DNA of 44,719 nucleotides from the NCBI GenBank assembly GCA_002501655.1, contig DANY01000041.1, positions 55,524 through 100,242 on the forward strand, written 5' to 3'. The position numbers were made by a program, and so were the translations under genes. The notes under the pieces were generated by a model, which saw only the letters and a program-made list of their open reading frames with translations, did no database searches and was not told where the DNA came from. The DNA is from Methanoculleus sp. UBA303. Lineage in GTDB: Archaea > Halobacteriota > Methanomicrobia > Methanomicrobiales > Methanoculleaceae. The first letter of the stretch is position 1. The number at the start of each line of letters is the position of its first letter. Shown here piece by piece: positions 24,682 through 33,242 of this stretch.

Positions 24682-25815
24682 TCAGACCCGGAGGCGTGAC
24701 GGTTTTGGCACCTCAAGAGGCGCCGGGACCTTCTGCCGCTCCGTGATCTCCGCCTCGACCCAGGCGGTCAGGTCGAGCAGGCCAGCCTCGAGGGTGATCT
24801 TCGGCTCGTAGCCGAGGGTCTCCCGGGCGCGGCTGATATCCGCGATGCAGTGGCGGATATCCCCGACCCGGCTGGTCCCTGTGACTGTGGGGGAGAGGTC
24901 CTGCCGCCCGGTTATCGCCGCAAACCGATCGGTGACGGTCCGAAACGTGTAGGGGCGGCCGCTCCCTATGTTGAACGTCTCCCCCCGTGCTCCGGGGGCC
25001 TCAAGAGCCAGGCGGAAGGCACGTGCCACGTCGTAGACGCTCACGAAGTCGCGCTGCTGGTAGCCGTCCTCGAAGAGGTGCACCGGGAGACCCTGGAGCA
25101 GGCGGGATGCATACTCGGTCAGCATGCCGGAGTACGGGTTGGCATACCCCTGGTGCGGGCCGTAGACGGAAAAGAGCCGGAGGATGGCCGTCGGGATGCC
25201 GTAGGATTCACCGATCATCCTGCACATCTCCTCCTGGTCATACTTGGAGATGGCGTAGACCGAGAGCGGTGATACCTCCTTCGTCTCCGGTGTGGGGAGG
25301 GGATAGATCACCTCACCGTCCGGGCTCCGGGGCTCCCAGTCCCCCTTCGCCACCTGCCCGGTCGAGCGCCGGATCTTAGGGTAGGTGGTGCCATTGTACG
25401 AGCAGTATAGACCTTCCCCGTAGACGGCGCTGCTTGAGGCGACGATGAGCCGCTCGACTGGATGGTCCAGTAAGGCTTCGAGGAGGACGGCGGTCCCGGC
25501 GGTGTTGACGCTCATGTACTTCTCGATCTGGTACATGCTCGACCGTTCCCCGACGACCGCAGCCAGGTGAATGACGGAGTCGACTCCTTCCAGGGCCTCC
25601 TGGACGCGTTGAGGGTCCCGGATATCACCGACCAGGAGCTCGGCTCGTGGGTCGAGATGACCGGGTCGTTGCCGCTCGGGGCCGTGCACCCTTGGTATCA
25701 GGTTGTCGAGGGTGCGGACCCGGTAGCCATGCTGCAGCAGTTCTGTTGTGAGGTGCGACCCGATGAATCCCGCCCCCCCGGTGATGAGGAGGGTCGGACT
25801 GGTATCCGTAGGCAT
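24682..25815 (-). CDS. NAD-dependent nucleotide-sugar epimerase/dehydratase
   Basis: 377 residues, an extended SDR enzyme. The NAD-binding motif is TGGAGFIGSHL (about 12-22), Asp36 (LDNL) binds the adenosine ribose, SSSAVYGEG (about 127-135) supplies the catalytic Ser/Thr region, and Tyr/Lys are in YAISK (about 187-191). An insertion with YPKIRRSTGQ and WEPRSPDGEVIYPLPTPETK resembles proteins annotated as dTDP-L-rhamnose 4-epimerase rather than classical GalE, but the substrate is uncertain. It is likely to serve surface glycan synthesis. A perfect palindrome lies between promoter and start (listed separately). Confidence 0.85.
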   Translation of the reverse strand: MPTDTSPTLLITGGAGFIGSHLTTELLQHGYRVRTLDNLIPRVHGPERQRPGHLDPRAELLVGDIRDPQRVQEALEGVDSVIHLAAVVGERSSMYQIEKYMSVNTAGTAVLLEALLDHPVERLIVASSSAVYGEGLYCSYNGTTYPKIRRSTGQVAKGDWEPRSPDGEVIYPLPTPETKEVSPLSVYAISKYDQEEMCRMIGESYGIPTAILRLFSVYGPHQGYANPYSGMLTEYASRLLQGLPVHLFEDGYQQRDFVSVYDVARAFRLALEAPGARGETFNIGSGRPYTFRTVTDRFAAITGRQDLSPTVTGTSRVGDIRHCIADISRARETLGYEPKITLEAGLLDLTAWVEAEITERQKVPAPLEVPKPSRLRV

Positions 25816-25820
25816 GATGT

Positions 25821-25836
25821 ATCAGGCACACCTGAT
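25821..25836. promoter_or_regulatory. perfect inverted repeat upstream of the epimerase gene
   Basis: ATCAGG-CACA-CCTGAT, six-base arms and a four-base spacer, lies 6-21 nt before the epimerase start and downstream of its TATA-like AATATTTAA (about 25849-25857). Its placement suggests a repressor operator or a short leader hairpin. Confidence 0.45.
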
Positions 25837-25850
25837 GCGCTCTTCGCATT

Positions 25851-25879
25851 AAATATTATCGCGAGTGATAAATATTATC
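25851..25879 (+). repeat. direct repeat AAATATTATC in the epimerase promoter region
   Basis: AAATATTATC occurs at 25851-25860 and again at 25870-25879, 19 nt apart or about two helical turns. One copy overlaps the likely TATA box of the minus-strand epimerase gene. Confidence 0.4.
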
Positions 25880-26004
25880 AAATGATGTTGATTTTCAGTA
25901 TCCATCGACTCTGGGATTGTTTCTGGTCATCGACGGCGTCTCTCACCTCGGGTGGAGAGGGGGGCGGTGTGGTGCCGGGCTCCCCCGCCCCTACAGTTCC
26001 GTGC

Positions 26005-27594
26005 TCACGAATCGAGGACCGCTTCAGCCGCGTCACGGTAAGCCCGCATCACGTACGGTATGCCGGAGACCGTCTCTGCCTCCTCGGTCAGCGCCATCAG
26101 GTCGCTCCGGGCGACCGTCCCGAGGCTGAAGTTCCGGGTTCCGGCCATGATCTGCTGGAGCCCCGTCCTGAACTTCTGGGTGTAGGTGTAGACCCCGACC
26201 GCACCGAGCGGGATCTCGTCGATCCGGCCGGGGTACTTCTCCCGGAGCTCCTCGTAGCAGACGAAGATCTCCTCCCTGGTGCGGCCGTACTTCGAGATAG
26301 TCTTTGGGAGTTCTCCTGCCTCAAGCCACTTTGCAATGTTCTTGCCGACCATACCGGGGATCATGAGGCCGCGGCCCATGCAGACGGCCCGGACGTGGGG
26401 GCTCCCCATGGCAAGCGCCTTGAAGACGTTTGCTTCGTCGGCAAACCCACCGGCGACGGCGATATCCGGGACCCGGATGCCCCGCTCCCGGAGCCGCTCG
26501 CAGAACTGGTAGGCAAGGGACTCGATGTAGAAGGTCGGGATACCCCACTCGTTCATCATCGGCCAGGGGCTCATCCCGGTGCCGCCGGGTGCGCCGTCGA
26601 TGGTGAGGAGGTCGATCTTCGCTTCGGCGCCGTAGCGGATTGCCATAGCGAGCTCGACGGCCGAGTAGGCACCGGTCTTGAGGGTGACCCGCGTAAAGCC
26701 GATGTCACGGAGCCGGTCGACCTCTTCGAGGAAGCCTTCCCGGGTGACGAAACCCACCCGGGAGTGACGCTCGAACTCCTTTAAGGCGCCGTCCCGGAAG
26801 GCCGCCTGCACGCCGCGGATCCCCGGGTCCGGGAGGACGATGTAGCCCCGATCTTTTAACTGATTCGCCTGGGTGAGGCTGGCGACCTTAATCTCGCCGC
26901 CGATGCACTTTGCGCCCTGCCCCCACTTCAACTCGATCGTATCGAGGTTGTGCTTTGCGGAGACATACTCGGCCGTCCCAAGCCGCGTGTCCTCCACGTT
27001 CAACTGCACCAGAAGTTCCCCGTACCGATCATGGAACTTCCGGTAGGTCTCGATGCGCCGGTCCATCTCGGGGGACCTGCTGACCTTACCGTTGTGGTCG
27101 AGCACCAGCCCCGGGTCGACACCGCAGACGTTCTCCCCGCAGACGAGCGTGATGCCCGATATGGCGGCCCCGACGGCGAACTGCTCCCAGTTCTCCCGGG
27201 CGCTCTCGGTCGATCCGAGCGCCCCGGTGAAGATGGGGAGCCGCATCGGGACTTTTGTGTTCCACCCGTACTCGGTCCGGGTGTCGGCGGTGTGGAATAC
27301 CGCTGTGTCGGGGCCGGCCTCGATGCCTTCAGGCAGCCCCTTTGCCCCCCTTGCGTAGCCCTGGATGTTCAGGTGCGAGTAGTCGACCGGGTAGTTCTTA
27401 TCCGCGCCGGCCGTGACCTCGCCGAACGGGCCGGGGTAGAGCACTTCTCTGCCCCGGAAGGAGGCGAGCCAGATCTCGCAGGCTCCCTTGCACCCGTCGA
27501 CGCACCGGGTGCAGATGCCGGACATGGGCACAACGTCCCGGGACCGGTTGCTCGTTCCCGTCGCCTCATTCGCGTTCGGTCTTCGCAGGTTCAT
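26005..27594 (-). CDS. FMN-binding glutamate synthase family protein (archaeal type)
   Basis: 529 residues. An N-terminal Cys cluster, CTRCVDGCKGACE (about 28-40), precedes the FMN barrel of the glutamate synthase central domain: VNVEDTRLGTAEYVS, the flavin/FeS stretch KCIGGEIKVASLTQANQL, TIDGAPGGTGMSPWPMM (about 327-343) and GGFADEANVFKALAMG. The amidotransferase and GXGXG domains of bacterial GltB are absent; archaea encode them separately or lack them. It would form glutamate from 2-oxoglutarate with reduced ferredoxin or a similar donor, though some homologues have other roles. AGAGGTG precedes the ATG at 6 nt; TTTTATATT at about 27638-27650 (minus strand) is the likely TATA box. Confidence 0.88.
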   Translation of the reverse strand: MNLRRPNANEATGTSNRSRDVVPMSGICTRCVDGCKGACEIWLASFRGREVLYPGPFGEVTAGADKNYPVDYSHLNIQGYARGAKGLPEGIEAGPDTAVFHTADTRTEYGWNTKVPMRLPIFTGALGSTESARENWEQFAVGAAISGITLVCGENVCGVDPGLVLDHNGKVSRSPEMDRRIETYRKFHDRYGELLVQLNVEDTRLGTAEYVSAKHNLDTIELKWGQGAKCIGGEIKVASLTQANQLKDRGYIVLPDPGIRGVQAAFRDGALKEFERHSRVGFVTREGFLEEVDRLRDIGFTRVTLKTGAYSAVELAMAIRYGAEAKIDLLTIDGAPGGTGMSPWPMMNEWGIPTFYIESLAYQFCERLRERGIRVPDIAVAGGFADEANVFKALAMGSPHVRAVCMGRGLMIPGMVGKNIAKWLEAGELPKTISKYGRTREEIFVCYEELREKYPGRIDEIPLGAVGVYTYTQKFRTGLQQIMAGTRNFSLGTVARSDLMALTEEAETVSGIPYVMRAYRDAAEAVLDS

Positions 27595-27838
27595 TGTTGC
27601 ACCTCTATGTGTCTAGATAGAACGTTCCTTCCTGCGAATATAAAACTTTCCGTTGTGATCGTCCGGATAGGAACCGGACCTAGCCCTCCTGGTCTTTCTC
27701 CTGTTGCTGTCCTGGCCTGAGTGAGGCTCCCGCCGGGCTGCCTATTCAGCAGCGACATCGGATATTTAGACCATTGTATCCCTGATATGTTGCGAGCATG
27801 ACGAAAGAGTGAAATACCTTGATGTGCATGGATGGTTT

Positions 27839-28303
27839 ATGAACTTCAGGTTGCTATCTGCTCTGATCGTGCTTCTGCTCGCATTTTCGTTCAGCGCTGC
27901 CTGCACGGGCTCGGGCAGCGACGCCGGGCCATCCACGACAGAGACTCCGACGGCTGCGGCAACTCCCGTGCCGACGACCCAGGTCTCGCTCGCCCCCGGC
28001 CCGACGCAGACGGTGCCGCCGGGAAAGGAGATTGAGTTCCAGATTACGGGCGGATACCCCTCGCGGGTTACGAACGATCTGTATATCGCGTTCCGTGGCG
28101 GCAAAGGCCAGGACTTCATAAAGAACATCGATCTCCGTGTGACCAAGTCGACCGGGGAGGTCGTCACCGAGACGATGCGGGCGGTCATCGGCGAAGAACG
28201 TGTTATCCACAACGCACAAGGTGAGAACCGGGTTGAGATAACCGTCTCCCTCGTCACGGGAGGTTCTTACAAGGTTAAGGACGAGATTGTGAAGGTTCCG
28301 TAA
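27839..28303 (+). CDS. small exported lipoprotein
   Basis: 154 residues. A signal peptide (MNFRLLSALIVLLLAFSFSAAC) ends in a lipobox with Cys22. A Thr/Pro/Ser-rich linker (about 23-60) follows, as in many methanogen surface lipoproteins, then a compact beta-rich domain (about 65-154) of unknown family (QITGGYPSRVTNDLYIAF, LRVTKSTGEVV, VEITVSLVTGGSYKVKDEI). ATG 27839 is preferred over GTG 27809 because it yields a normal signal peptide. It converges on the riboflavin reductase gene, with a hairpin between. Confidence 0.75.
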   Translation: MNFRLLSALIVLLLAFSFSAACTGSGSDAGPSTTETPTAAATPVPTTQVSLAPGPTQTVPPGKEIEFQITGGYPSRVTNDLYIAFRGGKGQDFIKNIDLRVTKSTGEVVTETMRAVIGEERVIHNAQGENRVEITVSLVTGGSYKVKDEIVKVP

Positions 28304-28326
28304 CCTTCAGGTTCTCTTTTTCTGTG

Positions 28327-28346
28327 GCGGGAGAGGTCTCTCCCGC
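28327..28346. terminator. hairpin between convergent genes
   Basis: GCGGGAGA-GGTC-TCTCCCGC is a perfect eight-base stem with a four-base loop, between the stops of the lipoprotein and the reductase genes. A T-rich tract (TTCTCTTTTTCT, about 28311-28322) lies just before it on the plus strand. It could act in both directions. Confidence 0.6.
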
Positions 28347-28348
28347 TC

Positions 28349-29029
28349 TCATTGCTTCTCAACGCTCCACCGTACAAGTAGGCCGTCATCGAGCCGAATG
28401 GTCTCGATGATGCGCAATCGAGCAAAATCCGCCTCCCGGAGAAACCCGGCACCGTCTGCCGGCGTGGGGGCATCCTTACCGCCGATGACGATGTTGCCGA
28501 TGAATGTCTGGAGTTCGTCGACGAGCCTCTGCTCAAAAAGCGCCCAGATCAGGGTTCCGCCCCCCTCGACCATCAGGCGCCGGACACCCTGCCGGTACAG
28601 TTCCTCGAGCAGGGCCACAAGATCGACGGTTTCATCACCGGCGACGACGACGACGGCGTGCTCCCCGAGGGTCTCCGCCCTCTCCCGGGGTGCTGCACCC
28701 GAGACGGCGACGATACGCTTCCCGGTCCCCTTGTGGAGGATATCCGCATCAACAGGTGTTCTTCCTCTGCTGTCTACCACGACACGGATGGGATGCTCAT
28801 CCCTCCCGGCCGCTACACGCTCGGCCCGGAGTTCCGGTGACTTGACGGTGAGTGAGGGGTTGTCAGCGAGCACGGTGCCGATGCCGACCATGATGGCATC
28901 GCTCTCCGCCTTGATCCGGTCAACACGTGAGAAATCCCCACTCCCCGAGATCCTCACCTGCCGCCGCTCTCGTGTTGATATCTTCCCGTCAGCGCTCATG
29001 GCGACGTTGACGAAGACAAACGGGCGCAT
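28349..29029 (-). CDS. 2,5-diamino-6-(ribosylamino)-4(3H)-pyrimidinone 5'-phosphate reductase
   Basis: 226 residues of the RibD C-terminal/dihydrofolate-reductase-like fold. In archaea this enzyme reduces the ribosyl chain of the pyrimidine intermediate to ribityl, using NADPH, in riboflavin and F420 synthesis. Motifs are NVAMSADGKIS (about 8-18), the NADPH loop VGIGTVLADNPSLTVK (about 48-63) and LMVEGGGTLIWALFEQRLVDEL (about 146-167). The bacterial deaminase half is absent, as expected for archaea. It is a single gene, transcribed away from the histidine kinase. Confidence 0.92.
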   Translation of the reverse strand: MRPFVFVNVAMSADGKISTRERRQVRISGSGDFSRVDRIKAESDAIMVGIGTVLADNPSLTVKSPELRAERVAAGRDEHPIRVVVDSRGRTPVDADILHKGTGKRIVAVSGAAPRERAETLGEHAVVVVAGDETVDLVALLEELYRQGVRRLMVEGGGTLIWALFEQRLVDELQTFIGNIVIGGKDAPTPADGAGFLREADFARLRIIETIRLDDGLLVRWSVEKQ

Positions 29030-29137
29030 ATTCCAGGGTTATGCGGCGATCCTCATATATGCTCTCCCTGGAAGCGGTACGGAACCCCTGCGGCCCTTGC
29101 CCCATCCCCTCCGGGACCGGAGAAATATTCGATAGTG

Positions 29138-29153
29138 GTTCCCTTTTGGGAAC
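29138..29153. promoter_or_regulatory. perfect inverted repeat upstream of the histidine kinase gene
   Basis: GTTCCC-TTTT-GGGAAC, six-base arms and a four-base spacer. A second half-like copy follows: TTTTGGGAACAT (29144-29155) is repeated as TTTTGGGAAACAT (29167-29179), 23 nt later. Both lie upstream of the TATA box at 29211, a typical position for an activator or repressor site. Confidence 0.5.
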
Positions 29154-29210
29154 ATATTATATTTCTTTTTGGGAAACATTATTTATGTCCTGCAACAGGA
29201 TTCCGAATGG

Positions 29211-29220
29211 TTTATATATA
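29211..29220 (+). promoter_or_regulatory. TATA box of the histidine kinase gene
   Basis: TTTATATATA lies 28-37 nt before ATG 29248, which predicts a nearly leaderless transcript. Confidence 0.65.
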
Positions 29221-29247
29221 TTCCCCGGATAACCCTTTGTATCTTCC

Positions 29248-31047
29248 ATGTCCGTAAACCGGTGCTTATCGAACCATTTCCAGGAAGGCCACTTTACCGG
29301 AACGGACATCGTCAAAATGATCGTGATAGTATCATTTTCGGCGATATCGCTCATGCTGACGGCGGCTGCACCGGATTACAGTGTTTATCCTGTCTGCCCC
29401 CTGATCTACTGTATCCCCATACTCCTTGTCGCTCTCTGGTTCCCTCGCCAGGCGCTCCAGGTGACCGCACTCCTGGTTGTTGGGTTCGCGCTCATACGGA
29501 CGTATCTGTCAGCCCTTGGCTTTACCGTAGACTTCGTTATGACGGGGTTGCACATGATGCTCTTCTTCTGGGTCTTCGGGGCCACGACCCTCTTCTCGCA
29601 GGACTCCCGTCTGATCGCCTCCCGGTGCAGGCAGGTTGTTGAGAATACTTGCGACGCAAAGTTTCTCTGCGACCCTGAAACCCTCCGGCTGCTCTGCATC
29701 AGCAGGCGGTGTGCCGATATGCTCGGTTACGCACCCCACGAACTCATCGGCATCCCGGCGGAGAAGTTCTGGGCGGATGAGAGCAGCAAGGCCCGGTTCA
29801 TCGAGGAGATGAAACGGGAAGGCTACGTCGGGAATGTGGAGACGACGTTTTGGGCACGTAACGGCGATGTCCGTCAGGTCCTCATCTCCTGCAGGGCGCT
29901 GATCGCCGAGAACCTCTTCGAGTGCACGATCGTGGATACCGGCAGACTCGGGGATGGGCAGGCCGATCTCATCCAGTCAAACGGGCGCCTGACGGAACTC
30001 ATCCACCAGTCAAACGATATCTTCTTCATGCAGGATATTACGGGCCGCATCCTCCACTTCTCCTGGCAGCGCGCCTCTGAGCACGGGATCTCTCCCGACG
30101 ATCTCATCGGACGGGGCGTGGATGCCATCCTCCCCGGTGACCTTGCCGCGCAACACATGGAATGGGTTCGTAAAGTGGTTGATGAACAGGAGAATGCCCG
30201 TTACGACCTCGACCTGGAACTGGCGGGAGCCTGTCATACCTTCTCCGTCACAATCGCTCCCTGCCCCGGGGCGGACGGCGACCTCATCGGCATCGTAGGG
30301 TCGGCACGCGACACCACCGAGATGCGGCGGCAACAACTTTCCTGCAGGCAGATGGCGTGGGAGGTTGACCAGTGGAAGGGGCTCGTCACCACCCTGTCCC
30401 ACGAACTGCGCACGCCATTGCAGCCACTCATCGGCTATCTCCAGATGATCGTCGAGAATCCAGGAGACTACGGTATCGCGGGTGAGGCGGAGAAGCACCT
30501 TGCGACCTGCCTCGAGTGCGCCCGACAGGAGCAGGCGGTGGTTGAGAGAATGGTCGAGTTGAGTCTGCTTACGATGGACCATATCGACCTGACCCTCCAC
30601 AATATTCAGCTCCGCCAACTCATCGATTCCGTCATTTCCGGCGGCGGATACGATCGGGAAGCCCGGTTCAGCAATGAAATACCGGAGACCGCCCACATAT
30701 TAGGGGATCCCGACCGGCTTTATCTGGCGGTGGAGAGCCTGGTATCGAATGCGGTTAAGTATAGTAAACCGCCAGAGAATGTATGGATCCGCTACGTGGA
30801 GTCAAATGAGAACCATTATATTATGGTGTGCGATAATGGCATCGGTATCCCCGCGGATATCATACGATCGATCTTTGGGCCGTTCTATATCGGGGGCGCC
30901 GAGAAACTGGGCCGAAACAGCGGCAGAATATGCCCGGGACTCTCGATCGCGAACAAGTATGTCCAGCTGCATGGAGGGGAGATAACAGTGACGAGTGTGG
31001 TGGGCGAGGGGAGCACCTTTACCATCAGGATACCCAGGGAGGTGTGA
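29248..31047 (+). CDS. membrane-bound PAS sensor histidine kinase
   Basis: 599 residues. An N-terminal membrane part (about 20-115) has three or four hydrophobic helices. Two PAS-type domains follow at about 128-232 and 245-365 (FMQDITGRILHFSWQRASEHGIS is the start of the second). The HisKA phosphoacceptor is H385 in TLSHELRTPL. The ATPase domain (about 480-599) has the N box NAVKYS (N501), the G1 box DNGIGIP (D529) and a weakened G2 box GRICPGLSIANKY. The signal is unknown. A receiver gene follows 3 nt after the stop, so they are likely a cognate pair in one operon. Confidence 0.92.
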   Translation: MSVNRCLSNHFQEGHFTGTDIVKMIVIVSFSAISLMLTAAAPDYSVYPVCPLIYCIPILLVALWFPRQALQVTALLVVGFALIRTYLSALGFTVDFVMTGLHMMLFFWVFGATTLFSQDSRLIASRCRQVVENTCDAKFLCDPETLRLLCISRRCADMLGYAPHELIGIPAEKFWADESSKARFIEEMKREGYVGNVETTFWARNGDVRQVLISCRALIAENLFECTIVDTGRLGDGQADLIQSNGRLTELIHQSNDIFFMQDITGRILHFSWQRASEHGISPDDLIGRGVDAILPGDLAAQHMEWVRKVVDEQENARYDLDLELAGACHTFSVTIAPCPGADGDLIGIVGSARDTTEMRRQQLSCRQMAWEVDQWKGLVTTLSHELRTPLQPLIGYLQMIVENPGDYGIAGEAEKHLATCLECARQEQAVVERMVELSLLTMDHIDLTLHNIQLRQLIDSVISGGGYDREARFSNEIPETAHILGDPDRLYLAVESLVSNAVKYSKPPENVWIRYVESNENHYIMVCDNGIGIPADIIRSIFGPFYIGGAEKLGRNSGRICPGLSIANKYVQLHGGEITVTSVVGEGSTFTIRIPREV

Positions 31048-31050
31048 ATA

Positions 31051-31479
31051 GTGGGAAACAAGATTATGGTCGTCGACGATGATCTGCCGACGCTGGAAGT
31101 AATGGAACTGCTGCTCAAAAAGATCAACCGTGAACCACTTCTGGTTCACAACGGGTGGGATGCCCTGCGGCTGCTCAAGAAAGAGAAGCCCGCGCTTATC
31201 ATCCTCGACGTGATGATGTCCCCCATTGACGGGTGGCAGTTCCTGGAGGAACTGAAGCGGAATGAGGAACTCAAGGATATCCCGGTCCTGCTCTTTACAG
31301 CAAAACATGTCTGGCCAGAGGAGTATTCGAGGTATGCAAATGATATCGTCGGTGTCCTGGAGAAACCCATCTCGCTTGCCGAATTGAAGACGGCGCTGGA
31401 GAGAGTCCTTCCCCGGGATGCCTCTTCCGGCACAGACGATGACAACGCCCGCTATACACCGCAGATCCGGAGCAAATAA
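31051..31479 (+). CDS. receiver-only response regulator
   Basis: 142 residues with a single receiver domain and no output domain. The acidic pocket is VVDDD (D9-D11), the phosphoacceptor D53 lies in IILDVMM, the switch Thr in LLFTAK and the conserved Lys in LEKPIS (about 103-108). The C-terminus (SSGTDDDNARYTPQIRSK) is disordered-looking. The start is GTG, preceded by GGAGGTG about 6 nt upstream at the kinase stop. Such regulators act through protein contacts; its partner may be the kinase or an unlinked protein. Confidence 0.93.
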   Translation: MGNKIMVVDDDLPTLEVMELLLKKINREPLLVHNGWDALRLLKKEKPALIILDVMMSPIDGWQFLEELKRNEELKDIPVLLFTAKHVWPEEYSRYANDIVGVLEKPISLAELKTALERVLPRDASSGTDDDNARYTPQIRSK

Positions 31480-31663
31480 CCTCTTATTTCGGCTCGCAGC
31501 CTCGTCGGAATCCCATTTCCGGGACTGGCGGACCCGGGCAGGAAGATACCATACCCGGCAGAGTGACGGAGTTCTGGTCGACTCCTTCCTATCCGGGCTG
31601 CTGACCCCTCTACCGAAAGGCATTTTATTGGCCGGAGGTGTATTACCGGGCAGTGGTTCTCTG

Positions 31664-32989
31664 ATGATCGTTACGGACCTCCCCGGTTGTCCTTCCCTCA
31701 AGGAGTACCGGCAGATTGTGGGAGCCGAGCGTTTTTTGGCAGTCGAAGAGCTTGCCGAGCGTCTCTCCGGCATCAAGATGCAGGAGATCAACTCGACCCG
31801 CCACGGGGGCGGCGTCGCGGAGATCCTGATCTCATACGTCCCGTTCCTCAACGCGCTCGGTCTTGAGACGACCTGGAGCGTCATGGAGGCCGAACCTGCA
31901 TTCTTCGACGTCACCAAAACCCTCCACAACTTCCTCCAGGGCCGCGACGGGTTCTCACCGTCGATGGTCGAGACCTACTGGGAGGCCCAGCGGCGGAACG
32001 AGGGCCTGATTGAGGATGATTGCGACGTTGTTACCGTCCACGACCCCCAGCCGCTCGGCCTGGTGGAGTTCCTGACGAGCAGGGAACTCGAACAGAAGAG
32101 GCTCCTCTGGCGGTGCCACGTCCAGCTGGAGACGGTCCCCACCGGGACCGTGGGGAGTATAGGAAACATCATGCGGAGACTGGTCGAGAAGTACCATGCA
32201 AGTATATTCTCCAGTTTCCAGTACCTCCCCCTCTGGAGCGTGCCGAGTTTCATCATCCCGCCGTTCATCGACCCCCTCTCCGAGAAGAACCGCGACCTTC
32301 CTGCGGCCGAGATCGACGCCACCCTGGAGAAATACGGTATCGACCCGGAAAAGCCGATCGTCACCCAGGTCTCCCGCTACGATGTCTTCAAGGACCCGGT
32401 CGGCGTCATCCAGGCGTTCCGGAGGGTCCGCCAGAAGACCCCCTGCCAGCTTGTCCTCGTCGGCGGGCGGGCTTGTGACGACCCTGAGTGTTTCCTCGTC
32501 CTGCGCGAAGTCCGCGAGACGGCCGAGGACAACCCCGACATCCATATCCTCGACCTCCCGCCGGATAGCCACCGGGAGATCAACGCACTCCAGCGGGCGT
32601 CAGACGTGATCGTCCAGAAGTCCATCAAAGAGGGGTTTGGGCTGACCGTCACGGAGGGGCTCTGGAAGGGGAAACCCGTCGTCGGCGGGAACGTCGGCGG
32701 CATACCGCTCCAGATCCGAGACGGCTGGAACGGTTACCTGGTCTCGACGGTCCAGGAGACCGCTGACCGGATCCTCCACCTCCTCCGGCACCCGGAGTTG
32801 GCCCTCGAGATGGGAAAGCGAGGCAGGGAGTTCGTGCGGGAGTATTATCTCCTTCCCCGGGGCGTGCAGGATCACCTCGCCGTCGTCGACCAGGTGAAGA
32901 ACGGCAGGATCACCGCCCGGGATAGCGTCATCTGCTACCACCCGCAGGTGGTGACGAGCAGGATGGCTGCGGGTGCAGCCCGCTACTGA
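31664..32989 (+). CDS. trehalose synthase-like glycosyltransferase (GT4)
   Basis: 441 residues of the GT-B fold. The N-terminal half has INSTRHGGGVAEILISYVPFLNALGLETTW (about 42-71), which binds the acceptor in TreT-like enzymes, and VVTVHDPQPLGLVEFL. The C-terminal half has the GT4 nucleotide-sugar motif KSIKEGFGLTVTEGLWKGKPVV (about 319-340), with E325 and E333 in the EX7E pattern. TreT joins glucose from ADP- or UDP-glucose to glucose to make trehalose; the activity here is inferred. The frame is open upstream into the receiver gene, but ATG 31664 matches family N-termini (SLKEYRQIVG), and a TATA-like ATTTTATT (about 31622-31629) lies before it. Confidence 0.85.
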   Translation: MIVTDLPGCPSLKEYRQIVGAERFLAVEELAERLSGIKMQEINSTRHGGGVAEILISYVPFLNALGLETTWSVMEAEPAFFDVTKTLHNFLQGRDGFSPSMVETYWEAQRRNEGLIEDDCDVVTVHDPQPLGLVEFLTSRELEQKRLLWRCHVQLETVPTGTVGSIGNIMRRLVEKYHASIFSSFQYLPLWSVPSFIIPPFIDPLSEKNRDLPAAEIDATLEKYGIDPEKPIVTQVSRYDVFKDPVGVIQAFRRVRQKTPCQLVLVGGRACDDPECFLVLREVRETAEDNPDIHILDLPPDSHREINALQRASDVIVQKSIKEGFGLTVTEGLWKGKPVVGGNVGGIPLQIRDGWNGYLVSTVQETADRILHLLRHPELALEMGKRGREFVREYYLLPRGVQDHLAVVDQVKNGRITARDSVICYHPQVVTSRMAAGAARY

Positions 32990-33038
32990 CGCGGGTGCTA
33001 GATACCTTGACATCCTCCGGGTGGGAGGTGAGAAACGC

Positions 33039-33242
33039 ATGAAGATAACAGTTGCCAGCGCGGGTTCCGGGGGGTTCGACGATACCGTCTCGCCGGTCTT
33101 CAGGGCGTCGCCCTCGTTCACCCGTGGTCGACGTAGAGGGCCAGGAGATCCTAGGGTGGAGATCGTCGCAAACCCGACGGAATGCGTGCTCGGCGGGGGC
33201 GGCACGGCCCGCACGCGACCTCGCCGGCTCCCGGTCACGTGA
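33039..33242 (+). pseudogene. decayed NifX/NifB-like cofactor-binding domain gene
   Basis: GGAGGTGA precedes ATG 33039, and the product starts MKITVASAGSGGFDDTVSPVF, the standard opening of the dinitrogenase iron-molybdenum cofactor-binding family. At about 33122 the frame breaks: the expected continuation VVDVEGQEILG is in the next frame, then VEIVANP returns in the first frame. After that the sequence loses its similarity and stops at 33242, overlapping the Hsp20 stop. Full proteins of this type have about 105-125 residues. Two indels and a lost C-terminus mark it as a pseudogene. Confidence 0.75.
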
